Shown: positions 39,646-51,618, counted from the first letter of the stretch. The stretch is DNA of 64,000 bases from Xanthomonas cassavae CFBP 4642 (GCF_000454545.1 NZ_CM002139.1:688705-752704); one strand, 5' to 3'. A program made the numbers and translations. Notes: generated from the sequence alone by a model not told the origin.

Positions 39646-40850
39646 GCGAGGTCTATCTGATCGATGGCATCCGCACGCCGATCGGCCGGTACGGTGGCGC
39701 GCTGTCCAGCGTGCGCGCCGACGACCTGGGCGCGGTGCCGCTGGCCGCATTGCTGGCACGGCATCCCTCGCTGGACCCGGGCGCCATCGACGATGTCTAC
39801 CTGGGCTGCGCCAACCAGGCCGGCGAAGACAACCGCAATGTCGCGCGCATGAGCCTGCTGCTGGCCGGCTTGCCCAGCTCGGTGCCGGGCAGCACGCTCA
39901 ATCGGCTGTGCGGGTCCGGGCTGGATGCGGTCGGCACCGTGGCGCGCGGCATCCGCGCCGGAGAACTGGGGCTGGCAATCGCCGGTGGTGTGGAATCGAT
40001 GTCGCGTGCGCCGTGGGTCGTGGGCAAGGCCGAGAGCGCCTTCGCCCGCACCCAGCAACTGGAAGACACCACCATGGGCTGGCGCTTCATCAATCCGCGC
40101 CTGCAGGCCGCCTACGGCACCGAGTTGATGGGCGAAACCGCCGAAAACGTCGCGCAGCGCCAAGCTGTCTCGCGCGAAGATCAGGATGCGTTCGCCCTGC
40201 GCAGCCAGCAACGCGTGGCAGCGGCGCAGGCGGCCGGCTTCTTCGATGGCGAACTCACCTCGGTGCCGGTGGCCGCGTGCAAGGGTAGCGACGCCGGTAC
40301 CGTGGAATACGACGAGGCGCCGCGGCCGACTACCACCGCCGAGATGCTGGACAAGCTCAAGCCGGTCTTCCGCCAGCCCGGCACCGTCACTGCCGGCAAT
40401 GCGTCCGGCGTCAACGACGGCGCTGCCGCGTTGCTGCTGGCCTCGGCGCAGGCGGTCCAGGCGCATGGCCTGACGCCGCGTGCGCGGGTGCTCGGTTTTG
40501 CTGCAGCAGGTGTCGAACCGGCCTACATGGGCATCGGCCCGGTGCCTGCCACGCAGCGCCTGCTGGCCCGGTTGAACCTGCGCATCGAGCAGTTCGACGC
40601 GATCGAACTCAACGAAGCGTTCGCCGCCCAGGCACTGGCCTGCATGCGCCAGCTCGGGCTGGCCGATGACGCTGCGCACGTCAACGCCAATGGTGGTGCG
40701 ATCGCGCTGGGTCATCCGCTGGGCATGAGCGGCGCGCGGCTGGCGCTGACCTTGTTGCGCCAGCTCGAAGCCGGCAACGGCAGGTTCGGGCTGGCTAGCA
40801 TGTGTATTGGCGTCGGGCAGGGCGTGGCGCTGGCGATCGAACGCCTGTGA
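39642..40850 (+). CDS. pcaF: 3-oxoadipyl-CoA thiolase
   Basis: The product of 402 residues has the thiolase nucleophile region (STLNRLCGSGLDAVGTVARGI), AIAGGVESMSRAP, and the C-terminal HVNANGGAIALGHPLGMSGAR and CIGVGQG catalytic motifs. It splits 3-oxoadipyl-CoA into succinyl-CoA and acetyl-CoA, the last step of the pathway. Confidence 0.95.
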   Translation: MSEVYLIDGIRTPIGRYGGALSSVRADDLGAVPLAALLARHPSLDPGAIDDVYLGCANQAGEDNRNVARMSLLLAGLPSSVPGSTLNRLCGSGLDAVGTVARGIRAGELGLAIAGGVESMSRAPWVVGKAESAFARTQQLEDTTMGWRFINPRLQAAYGTELMGETAENVAQRQAVSREDQDAFALRSQQRVAAAQAAGFFDGELTSVPVAACKGSDAGTVEYDEAPRPTTTAEMLDKLKPVFRQPGTVTAGNASGVNDGAAALLLASAQAVQAHGLTPRARVLGFAAAGVEPAYMGIGPVPATQRLLARLNLRIEQFDAIELNEAFAAQALACMRQLGLADDAAHVNANGGAIALGHPLGMSGARLALTLLRQLEAGNGRFGLASMCIGVGQGVALAIERL

Positions 40851-40932
40851 GCCTGGTCATTGCAACCGATCGGGCACCACCTGCACACCCATTGGCTTGA
40901 ACGTGCCGCAGTGCGGCCAGGGAGATCTCACC

Positions 40933-41664
40933 ATGCGCGATACCTCCGTCGATACGCCAGCTGTTGATCCGTTGCTCGGCTACCGCCGCAGCCAACCCGG
41001 TACGCAGCCGCCGTATCTGCATCTGCCTTACGCGTCCACGGCCCTGCGCGGACCGCGACGCGCGCCGATCCAGATCCCGGTGACCTTGTCGGAAGTGACT
41101 GGCCCACGCCTGGACCGGCTGACCCTCGGCGCACATGCAGCCGATCTCACCGCAGGCTTCAGCGGCGAGCCGCTGGGCGAGCGCATCATCGTGTCCGGCC
41201 GCGTGCTGGACGAAAACGGCAAGCCGGTGCGCAACAGCCTGGTGGAAGTCTGGCAATGCAATGCCGCCGGCCGTTACCAGCACGAAGGCGATCGCCATGA
41301 AGCGCCGCTGGACCCCAACTTCCGCGGCACCGGTCAGGTCCTCACCGACGATCACGGGCGCTACGCGTTCAAGACTGTCAAGCCTGGCGCGTACCCGTGG
41401 CGCAACCACTACAACGCCTGGCGGCCGGCGCACATCCATTTCTCATTGCATGGCGATGGTATCGGCCAGCGCCTGATCACGCAGATGTATTTCCCCGGCG
41501 ACCCGCTGCTGGCGCACGACCCCATCTACAACTGCGTCGACGACGCGCTGGCACGCGAGCGCATGGTGTCCAGCCTCGATTGGGAAAACGCGGTCAGCGA
41601 ATACGCGCTGGCCTACCGCTTCGACATCGTGCTGCGCGGTCGCAAGCAAACGGTCTGGGAGTGA
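40933..41664 (+). CDS. pcaH: protocatechuate 3,4-dioxygenase beta subunit
   Basis: The product of 243 residues has the intradiol dioxygenase iron-site region GAYPWRNHYNAWRPAHIHFSLHG with Tyr and two His ligands, and the signature ENGKPVRNSLVEVWQCNAAGRY. It ring-cleaves protocatechuate to 3-carboxy-muconate with PcaG. The ATG at 40933 follows AGGGAGATC. Confidence 0.96.
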   Translation: MRDTSVDTPAVDPLLGYRRSQPGTQPPYLHLPYASTALRGPRRAPIQIPVTLSEVTGPRLDRLTLGAHAADLTAGFSGEPLGERIIVSGRVLDENGKPVRNSLVEVWQCNAAGRYQHEGDRHEAPLDPNFRGTGQVLTDDHGRYAFKTVKPGAYPWRNHYNAWRPAHIHFSLHGDGIGQRLITQMYFPGDPLLAHDPIYNCVDDALARERMVSSLDWENAVSEYALAYRFDIVLRGRKQTVWE

Positions 41665-41668
41665 GTCG

Positions 41669-42232
41669 ATGAGCCTGAATGCCACCCCGTCGCAAACCGT
41701 TGGGCCGTATTACCGGCTCGGCCTGGAACCGCTGTATCGCGATCGCCTGGCGCCGCCGCAGGCTGCCGGCACGCCGGTGCAGATCAGCGGCTGTGTCTAT
41801 GACGGCGCCGGTGCGCCGGTGTCCGACGCCGTGCTGGAGCTGTGGCAGGCCGATGCGGCCGGCATCTACGCGCATGTCGCCGACGCGCGCCACCAGGCGC
41901 ACGACGCTACCTTCGATGGCTGGGGCCGGGTGCCCACCGATGCGCAGGGGCGGTTCTCCTTCGCCACGGTCAAGCCGGGCGCCGTGGCCGGCCCGGATGG
42001 CCGGCCCCAGGCCGCGCATCTGACCGTGCTGGTGCTGATGCGCGGGCTGCTGCGCGCCGCATCGGCGCGGCTGTACTTTGCCGACGACCCGCACCTGGGC
42101 AGCGACACCATCCTGGCGCTGGTACCGGCCGAACGCCGCGGGACTCTGCTGGCCCAGCCCCGCGGCGACGGCGCCTACGCCTGGGACGTGCACATGCAGG
42201 GCGATGCGGAAACGGTGTTCTTCCAGTATTGA
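41669..42232 (+). CDS. pcaG: protocatechuate 3,4-dioxygenase alpha subunit
   Basis: The product of 187 residues is homologous to PcaH (VLELWQADAAGIYAH, DAQGRFSFATVKPGAV) but lacks the full set of iron ligands, as alpha subunits do. It begins MSLNATPSQTVGPYYRLGL, typical of PcaG. It starts four bases after pcaH. Confidence 0.95.
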   Translation: MSLNATPSQTVGPYYRLGLEPLYRDRLAPPQAAGTPVQISGCVYDGAGAPVSDAVLELWQADAAGIYAHVADARHQAHDATFDGWGRVPTDAQGRFSFATVKPGAVAGPDGRPQAAHLTVLVLMRGLLRAASARLYFADDPHLGSDTILALVPAERRGTLLAQPRGDGAYAWDVHMQGDAETVFFQY

Positions 42233-42504
42233 TCCACCGGTGGCATGTCTGCACGCACCGTGCAGATGAGGCGGTGTGCCGCGCGCTTGCGGAAACATGC
42301 GGCGATGGCACGCCGCCGCAGCACAACGCCGACAGGCTGGGTAGGCGCATGCAGGCGCGGGTGCGGCGTGCCGGGCGCACCCAATGGACACCCGGCCATC
42401 GGCATTGCGTCGCCAGGCAGGCGCGTTGGACGCATTGCCCGATCGTCTAGTTGGCACCCCCGTACTTCGGTGCCATGCTGCCGGCACGCCAAGAGATGCA
42501 ATGC

Positions 42505-43857
42505 ATGAGTGCGACGTCCTCGCTGTTGGGATCCTTGTTTGGCGACGCCGCGTGCGACGCACTGTTCGATGATGCGGCGCGCGTACAGGCCATGCTGCAC
42601 TTCGAAGCGGCGCTTGCCGGTGCGCAGGCGCAGTGCGGCGTGATTCCCGCCGACGCGGCGCATGCCATCGCTGCTGCCTGCGATGTGCAGCGCTACGATC
42701 TGGCCGTGTTGGCGCAGGCCACCGCATTGGCCGGCAACCCCGCCATTCCGCTGGTCAAGGCGCTGACCGCGCGGGTGGGCGCACACGATGCCGCCGCCGC
42801 GCGCTGGGTGCATTGGGGCGCCACCAGCCAGGACGTGATCGATACCGGTACGGTGCTGCAGCTGCGCGCGGCGCTGGAGCTGTTGTTGCCGCGCCTGCAG
42901 CAGCTGTGCGGCGAGCTGGCCGAACTGGCCGCCCGCGAGCGCGCTACCGGGCTGCCTGGGCGCACCTTGCTGCAACAGGCCGTGCCGGTGACCTTCGGGC
43001 TCAAGGCGGCCGGCTGGCTGGATGCGCTGCAGCGTGCTCATCGACGCCTGCATGCGCTGCGCGCCGACGCGCTGGTGCTGCAGTTCGGCGGCGCGGCCGG
43101 CACGCTGGCCTCGCTGCAGGCACGCGGGCTCGATGTGGCCCAGGCGCTGGCCACCACGCTGGCGCTGCCGTTGCCGGCGGTGCCCTGGCACACCGCGCGC
43201 GATCGTATCGTCGAGGTTGGCTGCGCGTTCGGTCTGCTGGCCGGCACGCTGGGCAAGATCGGTGGCGACGTGGTGCTGCTGATGCAATCGGAGGTCGGCG
43301 AGGCGTTCGAACCCTCGGCCGCCGGCAAGGGGGGCTCGTCGGCGATGCCGCACAAGCGCAACCCGGTCTCCAGCGTGGCGGCGGTCGCGGCGGCCACGCG
43401 CGTACCGGGTCTGGTCGCCACGTTGTTCAGCGCGATGCTGCAGCCGCACGAGCGCGCCGCCGGCCAGTGGCATGCCGAATGGGACACGCTGCCGCAGATC
43501 GTGCGGCTCACCGCCGGCAGCCTGGCGCAGATGCAGGCCTGCCTGGCCGGGTTGGACCTGGACCGCACGCGCATGCGCACGCACCTGGACAGCCACGGCG
43601 GCGTGCTCTACGCCGAAGCGGCGGTATTCGCGCTGGCCGCGCAGCTCGGCAAGCCGCAGGCGCACGCACTGGTCGAACAGGCGGTGGTGCTGGCCCAGGC
43701 CCAGCAGCGGCATCTGCGCGAGGTACTGGGCGATGATCCGCAGGTGAGTGCGGTGCTCACGCACGCGCAACTGCAGGCGGTGTTCGATAGCGACAGCTGG
43801 CGTGGCCTGTCCTCGGTCTGGATCGACCGCGTGCTGGCCGGCTCCCCTTCCCGTTGA
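42505..43857 (+). CDS. pcaB: 3-carboxy-cis,cis-muconate cycloisomerase
   Basis: The product of 450 residues belongs to the fumarase/argininosuccinate lyase superfamily: WVHWGATSQDVIDTG and the signature GKGGSSAMPHKRNPVSS. It lactonises carboxymuconate. The ATG at 42505 (MSATSSLLGSLFG) matches the family start better than in-frame ATGs at 42475 and 42496. A 272-base gap after pcaG holds no gene. Confidence 0.93.
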   Translation: MSATSSLLGSLFGDAACDALFDDAARVQAMLHFEAALAGAQAQCGVIPADAAHAIAAACDVQRYDLAVLAQATALAGNPAIPLVKALTARVGAHDAAAARWVHWGATSQDVIDTGTVLQLRAALELLLPRLQQLCGELAELAARERATGLPGRTLLQQAVPVTFGLKAAGWLDALQRAHRRLHALRADALVLQFGGAAGTLASLQARGLDVAQALATTLALPLPAVPWHTARDRIVEVGCAFGLLAGTLGKIGGDVVLLMQSEVGEAFEPSAAGKGGSSAMPHKRNPVSSVAAVAAATRVPGLVATLFSAMLQPHERAAGQWHAEWDTLPQIVRLTAGSLAQMQACLAGLDLDRTRMRTHLDSHGGVLYAEAAVFALAAQLGKPQAHALVEQAVVLAQAQQRHLREVLGDDPQVSAVLTHAQLQAVFDSDSWRGLSSVWIDRVLAGSPSR

Positions 43858-43867
43858 CGGTGCTTCG

Positions 43868-44650
43868 ATGGCCTATCTCCAACTGCCCACCCATCGCCTG
43901 CACTATCGCCTGGACGGCACCGAAGGCCGGCCCTGGCTGACCTTCTGCAATTCGCTCGGCACCGACCTGCACATGTGGGACGTGCAGATCGCCGCGTTCG
44001 CCCCGCACTTCCGCATCCTGCGTTACGACCGCCGTGGCCACGGCTATTCGGAAACGCCGCCGGGTCCCTACAGCGTCGCCGACCTGGGCCAGGATGTGCT
44101 GGCACTGTGGGATGGCCTGCAGATCGAGCGCAGCGACTTCTGCGGGCTGTCGATCGGTGGGCTGACCGGGCAGTGGCTGGGCCTGCACGCGCCACAGCGG
44201 CTGCGGCGGCTGGTGGTGTGCGCCACCGCGCAGAAGATCGGCAGCACCGATACTTGGGAAACGCGCATTGACAAGGTACGCAGCGAGGGCCTGCCGGTGC
44301 TGATCGACGCCACCTTGCAGCGCTGGTTCACGCCGGCATTCGCCATCAGCCACGCGCAGCGGCTGGACATGATTGCCGCCGCGTTCGTCTCCACCTCGCC
44401 CGCCGGCTACATCGCCTGTTGTCAGGCAGTGGCCGAGGCGGATTTCCGTGGTGCGCTGGATGGGCTGGCCCTGCCGCTATTGGCGCTGGCCGGCGACGAC
44501 GACCCGGTGTGCCCGCCGCCGAATCTGCGCGAGATCGCCTACGCCGCACCCGATGGCCATTACGCGCAGGTGCCCGGCCGGCATCTGTGCAACCTGGAGT
44601 CGCCGGCCGCGTTCAATGACGCGGTGCTGGGCTTTCTGCAGGCCGATTGA
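43868..44650 (+). CDS. pcaD: 3-oxoadipate enol-lactonase
   Basis: The product of 260 residues is an alpha/beta hydrolase: LTFCNSLGTDLHMWD oxyanion region, YDRRGHGYSETPPGPYS, nucleophile motif CGLSIGGLTGQW (Ser about 98) and LALAGDDDPVCPP and GRHLCNLE for the Asp and His. It hydrolyses the enol-lactone to 3-oxoadipate. It starts 10 bases after pcaB. Confidence 0.95.
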   Translation: MAYLQLPTHRLHYRLDGTEGRPWLTFCNSLGTDLHMWDVQIAAFAPHFRILRYDRRGHGYSETPPGPYSVADLGQDVLALWDGLQIERSDFCGLSIGGLTGQWLGLHAPQRLRRLVVCATAQKIGSTDTWETRIDKVRSEGLPVLIDATLQRWFTPAFAISHAQRLDMIAAAFVSTSPAGYIACCQAVAEADFRGALDGLALPLLALAGDDDPVCPPPNLREIAYAAPDGHYAQVPGRHLCNLESPAAFNDAVLGFLQAD

Positions 44651-44674
44651 TTCAACCCTACCGAAGGACACCCC

Positions 44675-45061
44675 ATGCACGAAGACGAGCGTTACCAGGC
44701 AGGCATGCGCGAACGCCGGCGCGTCCTGGGCGATGCGCATGTCGATCGCGCGCTGGCCGCCCGGACCGAGCTGACTGCCGAGTTTCAGGACCTGATCACC
44801 CGCTATGCCTGGGGCACGATCTGGACCCGCGATGGCTTGCCTGCGCACACCCGCTCGTTGATCACCCTGTCGATGATGATCGCGCTCGGCCACGACGAAG
44901 AGTTCAAGCTGCACGTGCGTGCAGCGCGCAACAATGGCGTGACCGCCGAGCAGATCAAGGAACTGCTGCTGCAGGCCGCGATCTACTGCGGCGTGCCCGC
45001 GGCCAACCATGCCTTTGCGCTGGCCAGGCCGATCCTGGAAGAACAGGCCGCCGCGGGCTGA
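44675..45061 (+). CDS. pcaC: 4-carboxymuconolactone decarboxylase
   Basis: The product of 128 residues is the normal PcaC size, with TRYAWGTIWTRDGLPAHTRSLITLSMMIALG and the AIYCGVPAANHAF catalytic stretch (Cys and His). It decarboxylates the muconolactone before PcaD acts. Unlike in some bacteria, PcaC and PcaD are separate proteins here. Confidence 0.95.
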   Translation: MHEDERYQAGMRERRRVLGDAHVDRALAARTELTAEFQDLITRYAWGTIWTRDGLPAHTRSLITLSMMIALGHDEEFKLHVRAARNNGVTAEQIKELLLQAAIYCGVPAANHAFALARPILEEQAAAG

Positions 45062-45125
45062 TGCGCGGCAGTCGCCACGCGCCTGCCATGCTCTGCATTC
45101 CATCGCGCCCACCACGAGGCACCGC

Positions 45126-45390
45126 ATGATGCGACGACTTGCCTGTCTGCTGCTGCTCCTGCTCCCACTGGCCGCCAGCCAGTGCACAGCCGCAGCCCGG
45201 GCCAGGCACTGCGCTGGCGCAGGTGCGCGCCGACGATGGCCAGCACCTGGCGGTGTGGTCGCGCATCCCGGCGCAGTCGCGCGGTGTGGCCGTGCTGGTG
45301 CACGGCCGCACCTGTCATGTGGCGCAGGTGGAAGACGCCCATGCCGCCTGGGTGGATGCAGTGGTGAGCTTTCTGCGCCGGCCGCGCTAG
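45126..45390 (+). pseudogene. alpha/beta hydrolase remnant downstream of pcaC
   Basis: The start gives a signal peptide (MMRRLACLLLLLLPLAAS). A 4-base duplication of CCAG near 45175-45183 shifts the frame. The other frame then reads AQPQPGPGTALAQVRADD and HLAVWSRIPAQSRGVAVLVHGRT, a hydrolase N-terminus. At once comes a C-terminal-looking end (AWVDAVVSFLRRPR). The middle, with the expected nucleophile region, is deleted. The gene is dead. Confidence 0.7.
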
Positions 45391-45480
45391 GCGCCCGGCC
45401 TTCGGATGGCGGCCGCAAGCCAGAGGCGCGTTGCATCGGTGACGCACGGTCGCTCTGGGTACGTCCATGGTGCGCGGGGG

Positions 45481-46341
45481 CTAACTCAACAAGGCGCCCA
45501 GGCGTTGCGCGGCTTGCTTCAGCGGGTCCAGCAGCTGCGTCTGCATGGCCTGCAGGCTCACGCGGCCGGCCTGGGCGCCGATGTTGAGCGCGGCGATGAC
45601 CTCGCCGCGCAGGTTGCGCACCGGTACCGCGATCGAGCGCAGGCCGATCTCCAGTTCCTGGTCGGTCAGGCACATGCCTTCGCGCCGGGTGCGCGCCAGC
45701 ACCTCCAGCAGCGCCGATGCCTGGGTCACCGTGCGGTCGGTGCGCGGGCGCAGCGTGGTGCGCTCCAGGTACGCCTGCAAGGTGTCGGCGGGCAGGGCCG
45801 CCAGCAATACCCGCCCCATCGAGGTGCAATAGGCCGGCAGCCGGGTGCCCGGCCGGAGCCCGATCGACATGATCCGCACCGTCTCGGCGCGCGCCACGTA
45901 CAGCAGGTCGTCACCGTCCAGCACGCCCAGCGAGCAGGATTCGTGCAGCTGATCACGCAAGCCGTCCAGCACCGGCTGCGCCGCCGCGGTCATCGACGAC
46001 GAGGCCGCATAGGCGCCGCCGATGCCCAGCACCCGCGGCAACAGCACGTAGCCGCGTCCCTGCTCGCCCACGTAGCCCAGCTTGGCCAACGTGTGCAGCA
46101 CGCGCCGCACCGCCGCGCGCGAAATGCCGGTTTCCAGGCTGATCTGCGACATCGTCACCTCGCGGGCGTGCTGGGCGAACACACTCAACACCACCAGCCC
46201 GCGCCCCAGCGAGGTCATGAAGTCCGGATCTCCTTGCGCGGCGGCAATCTGCTGCATCAATTCGTGCGGCAGGCCGCGCTCGCCACCGGCCGCGGCGACG
46301 GCAGCAGGACGTTTGCGACGGCGGGTGGTGGGCTCGGGCAT
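45481..46341 (-). CDS. pcaR: IclR-family regulator of the pca operon
   Basis: The product of 286 residues has an IclR winged helix (MTSLGRGLVVLSVFAQHAREVTMSQISLETGISRAAVRRVLHTLAKLGY, about residues 42-90) and an effector domain with SCSLGVLDGDDLLYVAR and a final basic-hydrophobic helix. It is of the PcaR/PcaU/PobR subfamily. It is convergent to the pca operon's 3' end. It likely binds the repeats ahead of pcaI. Confidence 0.88.
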   Translation of the reverse strand: MPEPTTRRRKRPAAVAAAGGERGLPHELMQQIAAAQGDPDFMTSLGRGLVVLSVFAQHAREVTMSQISLETGISRAAVRRVLHTLAKLGYVGEQGRGYVLLPRVLGIGGAYAASSSMTAAAQPVLDGLRDQLHESCSLGVLDGDDLLYVARAETVRIMSIGLRPGTRLPAYCTSMGRVLLAALPADTLQAYLERTTLRPRTDRTVTQASALLEVLARTRREGMCLTDQELEIGLRSIAVPVRNLRGEVIAALNIGAQAGRVSLQAMQTQLLDPLKQAAQRLGALLS

Positions 46342-46489
46342 CGGATTGCGTGCTGGACGGGTCCGGCCATGGTAAGCGCTTGCGCCAGTGCACGCCGCCG
46401 GTCGCCCTGTGTGCGCCGGCATGTAAACGCTTCACCGTAGGTTGCCGCATAATCGCTGCTGACTTGTTTCGGATCGGTCCCCTTCGTCC

Positions 46490-47347
46490 ATGAAAACCCC
46501 CACGGGCCTGCAGCCGCTGATCGACGACGGTGTCATCGACGAAGTGTTGCGGCCACTGAAGAGCGGCAAGGAAGCGTCCGTCTACGTGGTCAGCGCCGGC
46601 GAGGACATCCTGTGCGCCAAGGTCTACAAGGACATGGCGCAGCGCAGCTTCCAGGCACGCGTGCAGTACCAGGAGGGGCGCAAGGTCCGCGGCAGTCGCC
46701 AGGCGCGGGCGATGGGCAAGGCCACCAAGTTCGGCCGCCGCGAGGCCGAAACTGCCTGGAAGAACACCGAAGCCGACGCGCTCTACCAGCTGGTGGATGC
46801 CGGCGTGCACGTACCCAGGCCGCGCGGCTATTTCCACGGCGTGTTGTTGATGGATCTGGTCACCGACGAAGCCGGGCACAGCGCACCGCGCCTGGGCGAA
46901 GTGGAACTGGAACCGGATCAGGCGCGCGCCTTCCATACCAGTCTGATCGGCGACGTGGTCAAGATGCTGTCGCTGGGCCTGGTGCATGGCGATCTGTCCG
47001 AATACAACGTGCTGGTGTCGCCGGACGGCCCGGTGGTGATCGACTTCCCGCAGGTGGTCAGCGCCACAGGCAACAATGCCGCGCGCGAGATGTTGTTGCG
47101 CGACGTGCACAACCTGCGCGACTGCCTGGGCCGCTTCGCCCCGGAGCTGCTTCAGACCCATTACGGCGAAGAGATGTGGGCATTGTTCGAGAAGGGCGAG
47201 CTGCGTCCGGACAGCGCGCTTACCGGCCGCTTCAAGTTCGACACGCGGCGTGCGGATGTGCGCGCCATCCGTGCCTCGATCGAGGACGCGCGACAGGAAA
47301 ACCTCATCCGCCAGCAGGGCCGCGAAGCCGCTGCCGAAGACGACTGA
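46490..47347 (+). CDS. RIO1-type serine/threonine protein kinase
   Basis: The product of 285 residues has the RIO kinase features: SGKEASVYVVSAGEDILCAKVYK (flexible loop and ATP Lys), the catalytic loop LVHGDLSEYNVLVS and the metal-binding VVIDFPQ. Bacterial RIO kinases are of unknown role. It is the first of two genes in the same direction. Confidence 0.9.
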   Translation: MKTPTGLQPLIDDGVIDEVLRPLKSGKEASVYVVSAGEDILCAKVYKDMAQRSFQARVQYQEGRKVRGSRQARAMGKATKFGRREAETAWKNTEADALYQLVDAGVHVPRPRGYFHGVLLMDLVTDEAGHSAPRLGEVELEPDQARAFHTSLIGDVVKMLSLGLVHGDLSEYNVLVSPDGPVVIDFPQVVSATGNNAAREMLLRDVHNLRDCLGRFAPELLQTHYGEEMWALFEKGELRPDSALTGRFKFDTRRADVRAIRASIEDARQENLIRQQGREAAAEDD

Positions 47348-47397
47348 GCCGGGTGGCCAGGTGGCCGGGCTTGTATCACCGCCACCCCGAGAATCCC

Positions 47398-47700
47398 ATG
47401 CACGACTATCCGCTTGTCATCTCCTCGCTCAGCCGCTCGATCACGCAGAACGAGCACCCCGTTCGCCTGGAGATCTATCGTGGTCCCGATACCGATTGGA
47501 CGCTGGAGGTTGTTGATGAATTCAACAACTCCACGGTGTGGGAGGACCTGTTCGCAACCGATCAAGCCGCCTTCGATGAGGCGCTGCGCACCATTCGGGG
47601 TGAAGGCATCCAACCCCTTGTCGGTCAGCCTGGTCACGCCCGGTCATGGGGCGGCCGCCTGAGATTCATTCACGTCGAACCGCTTCGCCGGTCAGCCTGA
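47398..47700 (+). CDS. small hypothetical protein
   Basis: A frame of 100 residues begins MHDYPLVISSLSRSITQNEHPVRLEIYRG and continues DWTLEVVDEFNNSTVWEDLF with an acidic, evenly composed sequence that looks coded. I recognise no family. It follows the RIO kinase gene by 50 bases and may be cotranscribed. Confidence 0.6.
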   Translation: MHDYPLVISSLSRSITQNEHPVRLEIYRGPDTDWTLEVVDEFNNSTVWEDLFATDQAAFDEALRTIRGEGIQPLVGQPGHARSWGGRLRFIHVEPLRRSA

Positions 47701-47891
47701 TTCACGCGGCGAACCGCGGTTGCCGCGCCGGCTTGTGGCACATGGACGTGGCGATCTGCCGGCGTTACGCGTGCATTGGAGCGCGGCAGGCTGATTTCGT
47801 GGCTGAGAGCGTACTGCCGATTCTGTCACCGACGGTATGTCTGCGCGTTCAGTGCGTGCACGTCGGGATCGCTCAAAATTTGTCTCACACC
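47701..47891. other. gap without a supportable gene
   Basis: Nothing recognisable is seen here. Confidence 0.4.
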
Positions 47892-48069
47892 TCACACCTT
47901 GCCTAGGGCGCAGGGCGCGTTCGCGTGCAGGCTTGCGATGCGATGCAGCAATCCACGGTCATCCGGACAGGCCAGGTCGGGGTACGCGGTCACCCAGCCG
48001 GTGATGTCGGCGGCTGCTCCTGCGGGCCCGTGCAGCTGTTTACTGAAAATAATGGTTATTTCTACTAAC
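47892..48069 (-). pseudogene. possible 3' gene fragment of unknown identity
   Basis: A minus-strand frame reads VEITIIFSKQLHGPAG..DITGWVTAYPDLACPDDRGLLHRIAS and stops at 47892. It has a protein-like composition but no start codon of its own. It abuts the esterase fragment head to head. It could be the tail of a gene whose 5' half was lost. Confidence 0.25.
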
Positions 48070-48079
48070 AATCTGGCAA

Positions 48080-48288
48080 GCGCTGATCGTGCTGATCGAG
48101 TTGGCTATCCTGCACGACGAAGGGCTGCGCTACGCCGAACGTCTGCGCGCGGCCGGCGTGGATGTCAGCGTGCAGACCTCCCCCGGCATGATCCACGGCT
48201 TCACCCAGATGGGCCGTGCCATCCAGGCGGCGGAAACCACCGCGAGCTGTGCGTGCAGGTGCTGCGGCAACGGTTGCTGCCGCTGTAA
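48080..48288 (+). pseudogene. 3' fragment of an acetyl esterase-like alpha/beta hydrolase
   Basis: The frame reads LHDEGLRYAERLRAAGVDVSVQ and MIHGFTQMGRAIQAAE, which is the C-terminal part of hormone-sensitive-lipase-type esterases (catalytic His in MIHGF). Near 48240 the frame shifts and ends ELCVQVLRQRLLPL at 48288. The N-terminal three quarters, with the GDSAGG nucleophile, are absent. Confidence 0.65.
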
Positions 48289-48438
48289 TTCGGCACACTG
48301 CCTGCCGTATCGGACGCATGCGCGTACGTGCCGCGCATGCGTGTGGCCAGGGCCGGGTGCGCCTCGCGGCCAGAGTGCGGCGCAGCCGAGGCAGCCATCT
48401 CGCAGGTCGCTGCACGCAGTTGCATCAGCGCTCACGCG

Positions 48439-49149
48439 TCAGAAATTGAAACGGAAGGTTGTCATCAGCACGTGGTTCTCACGGTCCACCGCACGCGTGT
48501 TGACGAACTGATTCAAGTATCCAACGTCCATATTGGCGATGGCATTGAATTTCCAGTTGATGCCGACGAACACGCGATTCTGATCGAGACCGCGTCGCGC
48601 GCCCCATTGGGTCTGGTCCAGATTGACGAACACTTCGTTGAACGCCACCCACGACAGCTGCGGACTCAAGCCGCTCGGGCGCACCGCGCGGATCATCTGC
48701 CGTAGGCGGTAACCTTCATCGCTGAAGTCTTCGCGGTGACGCTGCTCCAGGCGGGTGCGGCTGGTGATGGTGATGTCGGCGATGGGATCGAACTGGTATT
48801 GGAACTGTCCCCACCAGCGATTTTCGCGGTTGGACGGCTGGCCGGCCGGATGGCTGATGATGGTGTCGTACCCCATCCAGACGCTGGCCTTGGGGTTGAG
48901 CCGGTAGAACACCGCCGGGCGCAGGATCAATTGATCGAACTGCTCACCTTCTTCGCGCCAGCGTGGATGCACATCCATGCTCCAGTACAGGTTTTCAACC
49001 GGCAATTTGCCCTGCGCGTAGACACTCAACCAATAGCGGCCATCCTCTTCGGTCGCGGCGCGTGCGGTGGAGATGGACCCCAGTGCCAAGAATAAAACGG
49101 GGCAGGCGATGCGACGCGTTGTGCCCAATAACGTGCTCAGTGCGTTCAT
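48439..49149 (-). CDS. DUF2490 outer-membrane-type protein
   Basis: The product of 236 residues has a signal peptide (MNALSTLLGTTRRIACPVLFLALGSISTARA) and beta-barrel-like alternation, with SVYAQGKLPVENLYWSMDVHPRWREEG, QLILRPAVFYRL and a C-terminal TTFRFNF. DUF2490 proteins are predicted outer-membrane barrels of unknown role. Confidence 0.85.
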   Translation of the reverse strand: MNALSTLLGTTRRIACPVLFLALGSISTARAATEEDGRYWLSVYAQGKLPVENLYWSMDVHPRWREEGEQFDQLILRPAVFYRLNPKASVWMGYDTIISHPAGQPSNRENRWWGQFQYQFDPIADITITSRTRLEQRHREDFSDEGYRLRQMIRAVRPSGLSPQLSWVAFNEVFVNLDQTQWGARRGLDQNRVFVGINWKFNAIANMDVGYLNQFVNTRAVDRENHVLMTTFRFNF

Positions 49150-49304
49150 TTATTTTTTTTGTGTCGTCGTTGGCAAATCATAGCAACAGGATTTGCGCTT
49201 GCTTGGACCGATTGGTCGACGCATCGTGCTGGTTGTTGCCGATCTCTTCGTTAATCGCGACAGGCCATCGCTTCAGTGCGCTAGGTGGCACAGTGCGCAG
49301 TATG

Positions 49305-51535
<2,231 letters not shown>

Positions 51536-51618
51536 GGACGTGGACTGGGAACGGAAAGAGGAAAACGGCCGGGGAAGTATCGGCTGAAGGGCCGATGCGG
51601 TCACTAAAACGCTGGAAA

